13,485 nucleotides of DNA from Oscillibacter sp. (lineage in GTDB: Bacteria; Bacillota; Clostridia; Oscillospirales; Oscillospiraceae): NCBI GenBank assembly GCA_017447005.1, contig JAFSOM010000525.1, positions 1 through 13,485 of the forward strand, written 5' to 3'. The notes under the pieces are model-generated. The model had not been told where the DNA came from and ran no database searches. It worked only from the letters and a program-made list of their open reading frames with translations. Each line of letters begins with the position of its first letter. Positions within the stretch are counted from its first letter, which is position 1. Positions 13,243 through 13,485 of this stretch are shown here, piece after piece. A program made the position numbers and the translations under genes.

Positions 13243-13485
13243 TCAGCCGCCGACAGGCTTTCTTGCGACGCAGTGCAGGCGGAGGCCCTTCCGCCATTGA
13301 ACAACGGTTTCCGGCGTCAGTCCCGCGTCTTCGCACAATTTGCGAACTTCCGCGTAAGTGTAAACGCGCGCGTCCCCGTGTCCCAGCAGATGAATGAGCG
13401 GCATTTCCAGACGGTTCGCAATCCACGCCATCGGCGCCGACATCGTCATGTCGCGCAGAATCAGCCGTCCGCCCGGACGCAGGAC
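13243..13485 (-). CDS. Class I SAM-dependent methyltransferase, C-terminal part
   Basis: 81 codons open to the right edge, so only the 3' end is present. The sequence begins VLRPGGRLILRDMTMSAP, the strand-5 region of Rossmann-like methyltransferases (LxPGGxLxLxD), and ends with the usual small-protein core LCEDAGLTPETVVQWRK and GLRLHCVARKP (strand 6/7 hairpin). Such enzymes transfer a methyl group from S-adenosylmethionine; the substrate (small molecule, quinone, nucleic acid) cannot be told without the N-terminal two thirds. It converges on the hydrolase remnant, with a shared terminator between them. An internal Met (13449) is not the start. Confidence 0.8.
   Translation of the reverse strand, partial: VLRPGGRLILRDMTMSAPMAWIANRLEMPLIHLLGHGDARVYTYAEVRKLCEDAGLTPETVVQWRKGLRLHCVARKPVGG

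Overview
The window looks like an accessory, partly decaying stretch of chromosome from an anaerobic, probably gut-associated member of the Bacillota (class Clostridia; an Oscillospiraceae-like lineage is my best guess). The evidence is indirect. It consists of a GPH-family sugar symporter, an S-layer-homology/GH5 cellulase remnant, a BspA-type leucine-rich-repeat surface protein, a subtype-B-tannase-like hydrolase remnant, an IS4-type insertion sequence, strong purine-rich Shine-Dalgarno sites and intrinsic terminators. No rRNA, tRNA or CRISPR array was seen.

Layout: (1) 1-1087 holds the 3' three quarters of a GPH symporter, ending in an unusually long hairpin. (2) 1087-4056 is a gene graveyard: a UvrD-like helicase 5' end with an in-frame stop, a frameshift and a damaged Walker A; two small minus-strand ORFs with a good SD and terminator; an SLH+GH5 cellulase fragment on the plus strand; and a twin-S1-domain protein broken by several frameshifts. 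(3) 4111-6436 has a good promoter driving a secreted BspA-like LRR protein, split by one frameshift and cut at its 3' end by (4) an insertion sequence, 6371-7893, with ~19-bp terminal inverted repeats and a YREK DDE transposase. (5) 7952-11760 is the best preserved module: a LysR-type regulator facing a two-gene operon (MATE efflux pump, then alpha/beta hydrolase). (6) 11761-13174 holds two orphan terminators, a palindromic intergenic element and a tannase-like hydrolase that has lost its N-terminal half. (7) The 3' end of a SAM-dependent methyltransferase runs off the right edge.

The most informative regulatory observation is an identical 24-bp, internally palindromic sequence with LysR-operator architecture (TTTCT-N5-AGAAA). 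It occurs exactly twice: over the predicted start of lysR transcription, and centred about 64 bp upstream of the predicted MATE-operon start. This predicts a self-contained regulon in which the LysR protein represses itself and activates an exporter plus a hydrolase, a plausible detoxification or efflux circuit whose ligand is unknown. I see no clear sign of a wholly new defence or mobile system. Most of the remaining novelty is in how the pseudogenes were assembled.
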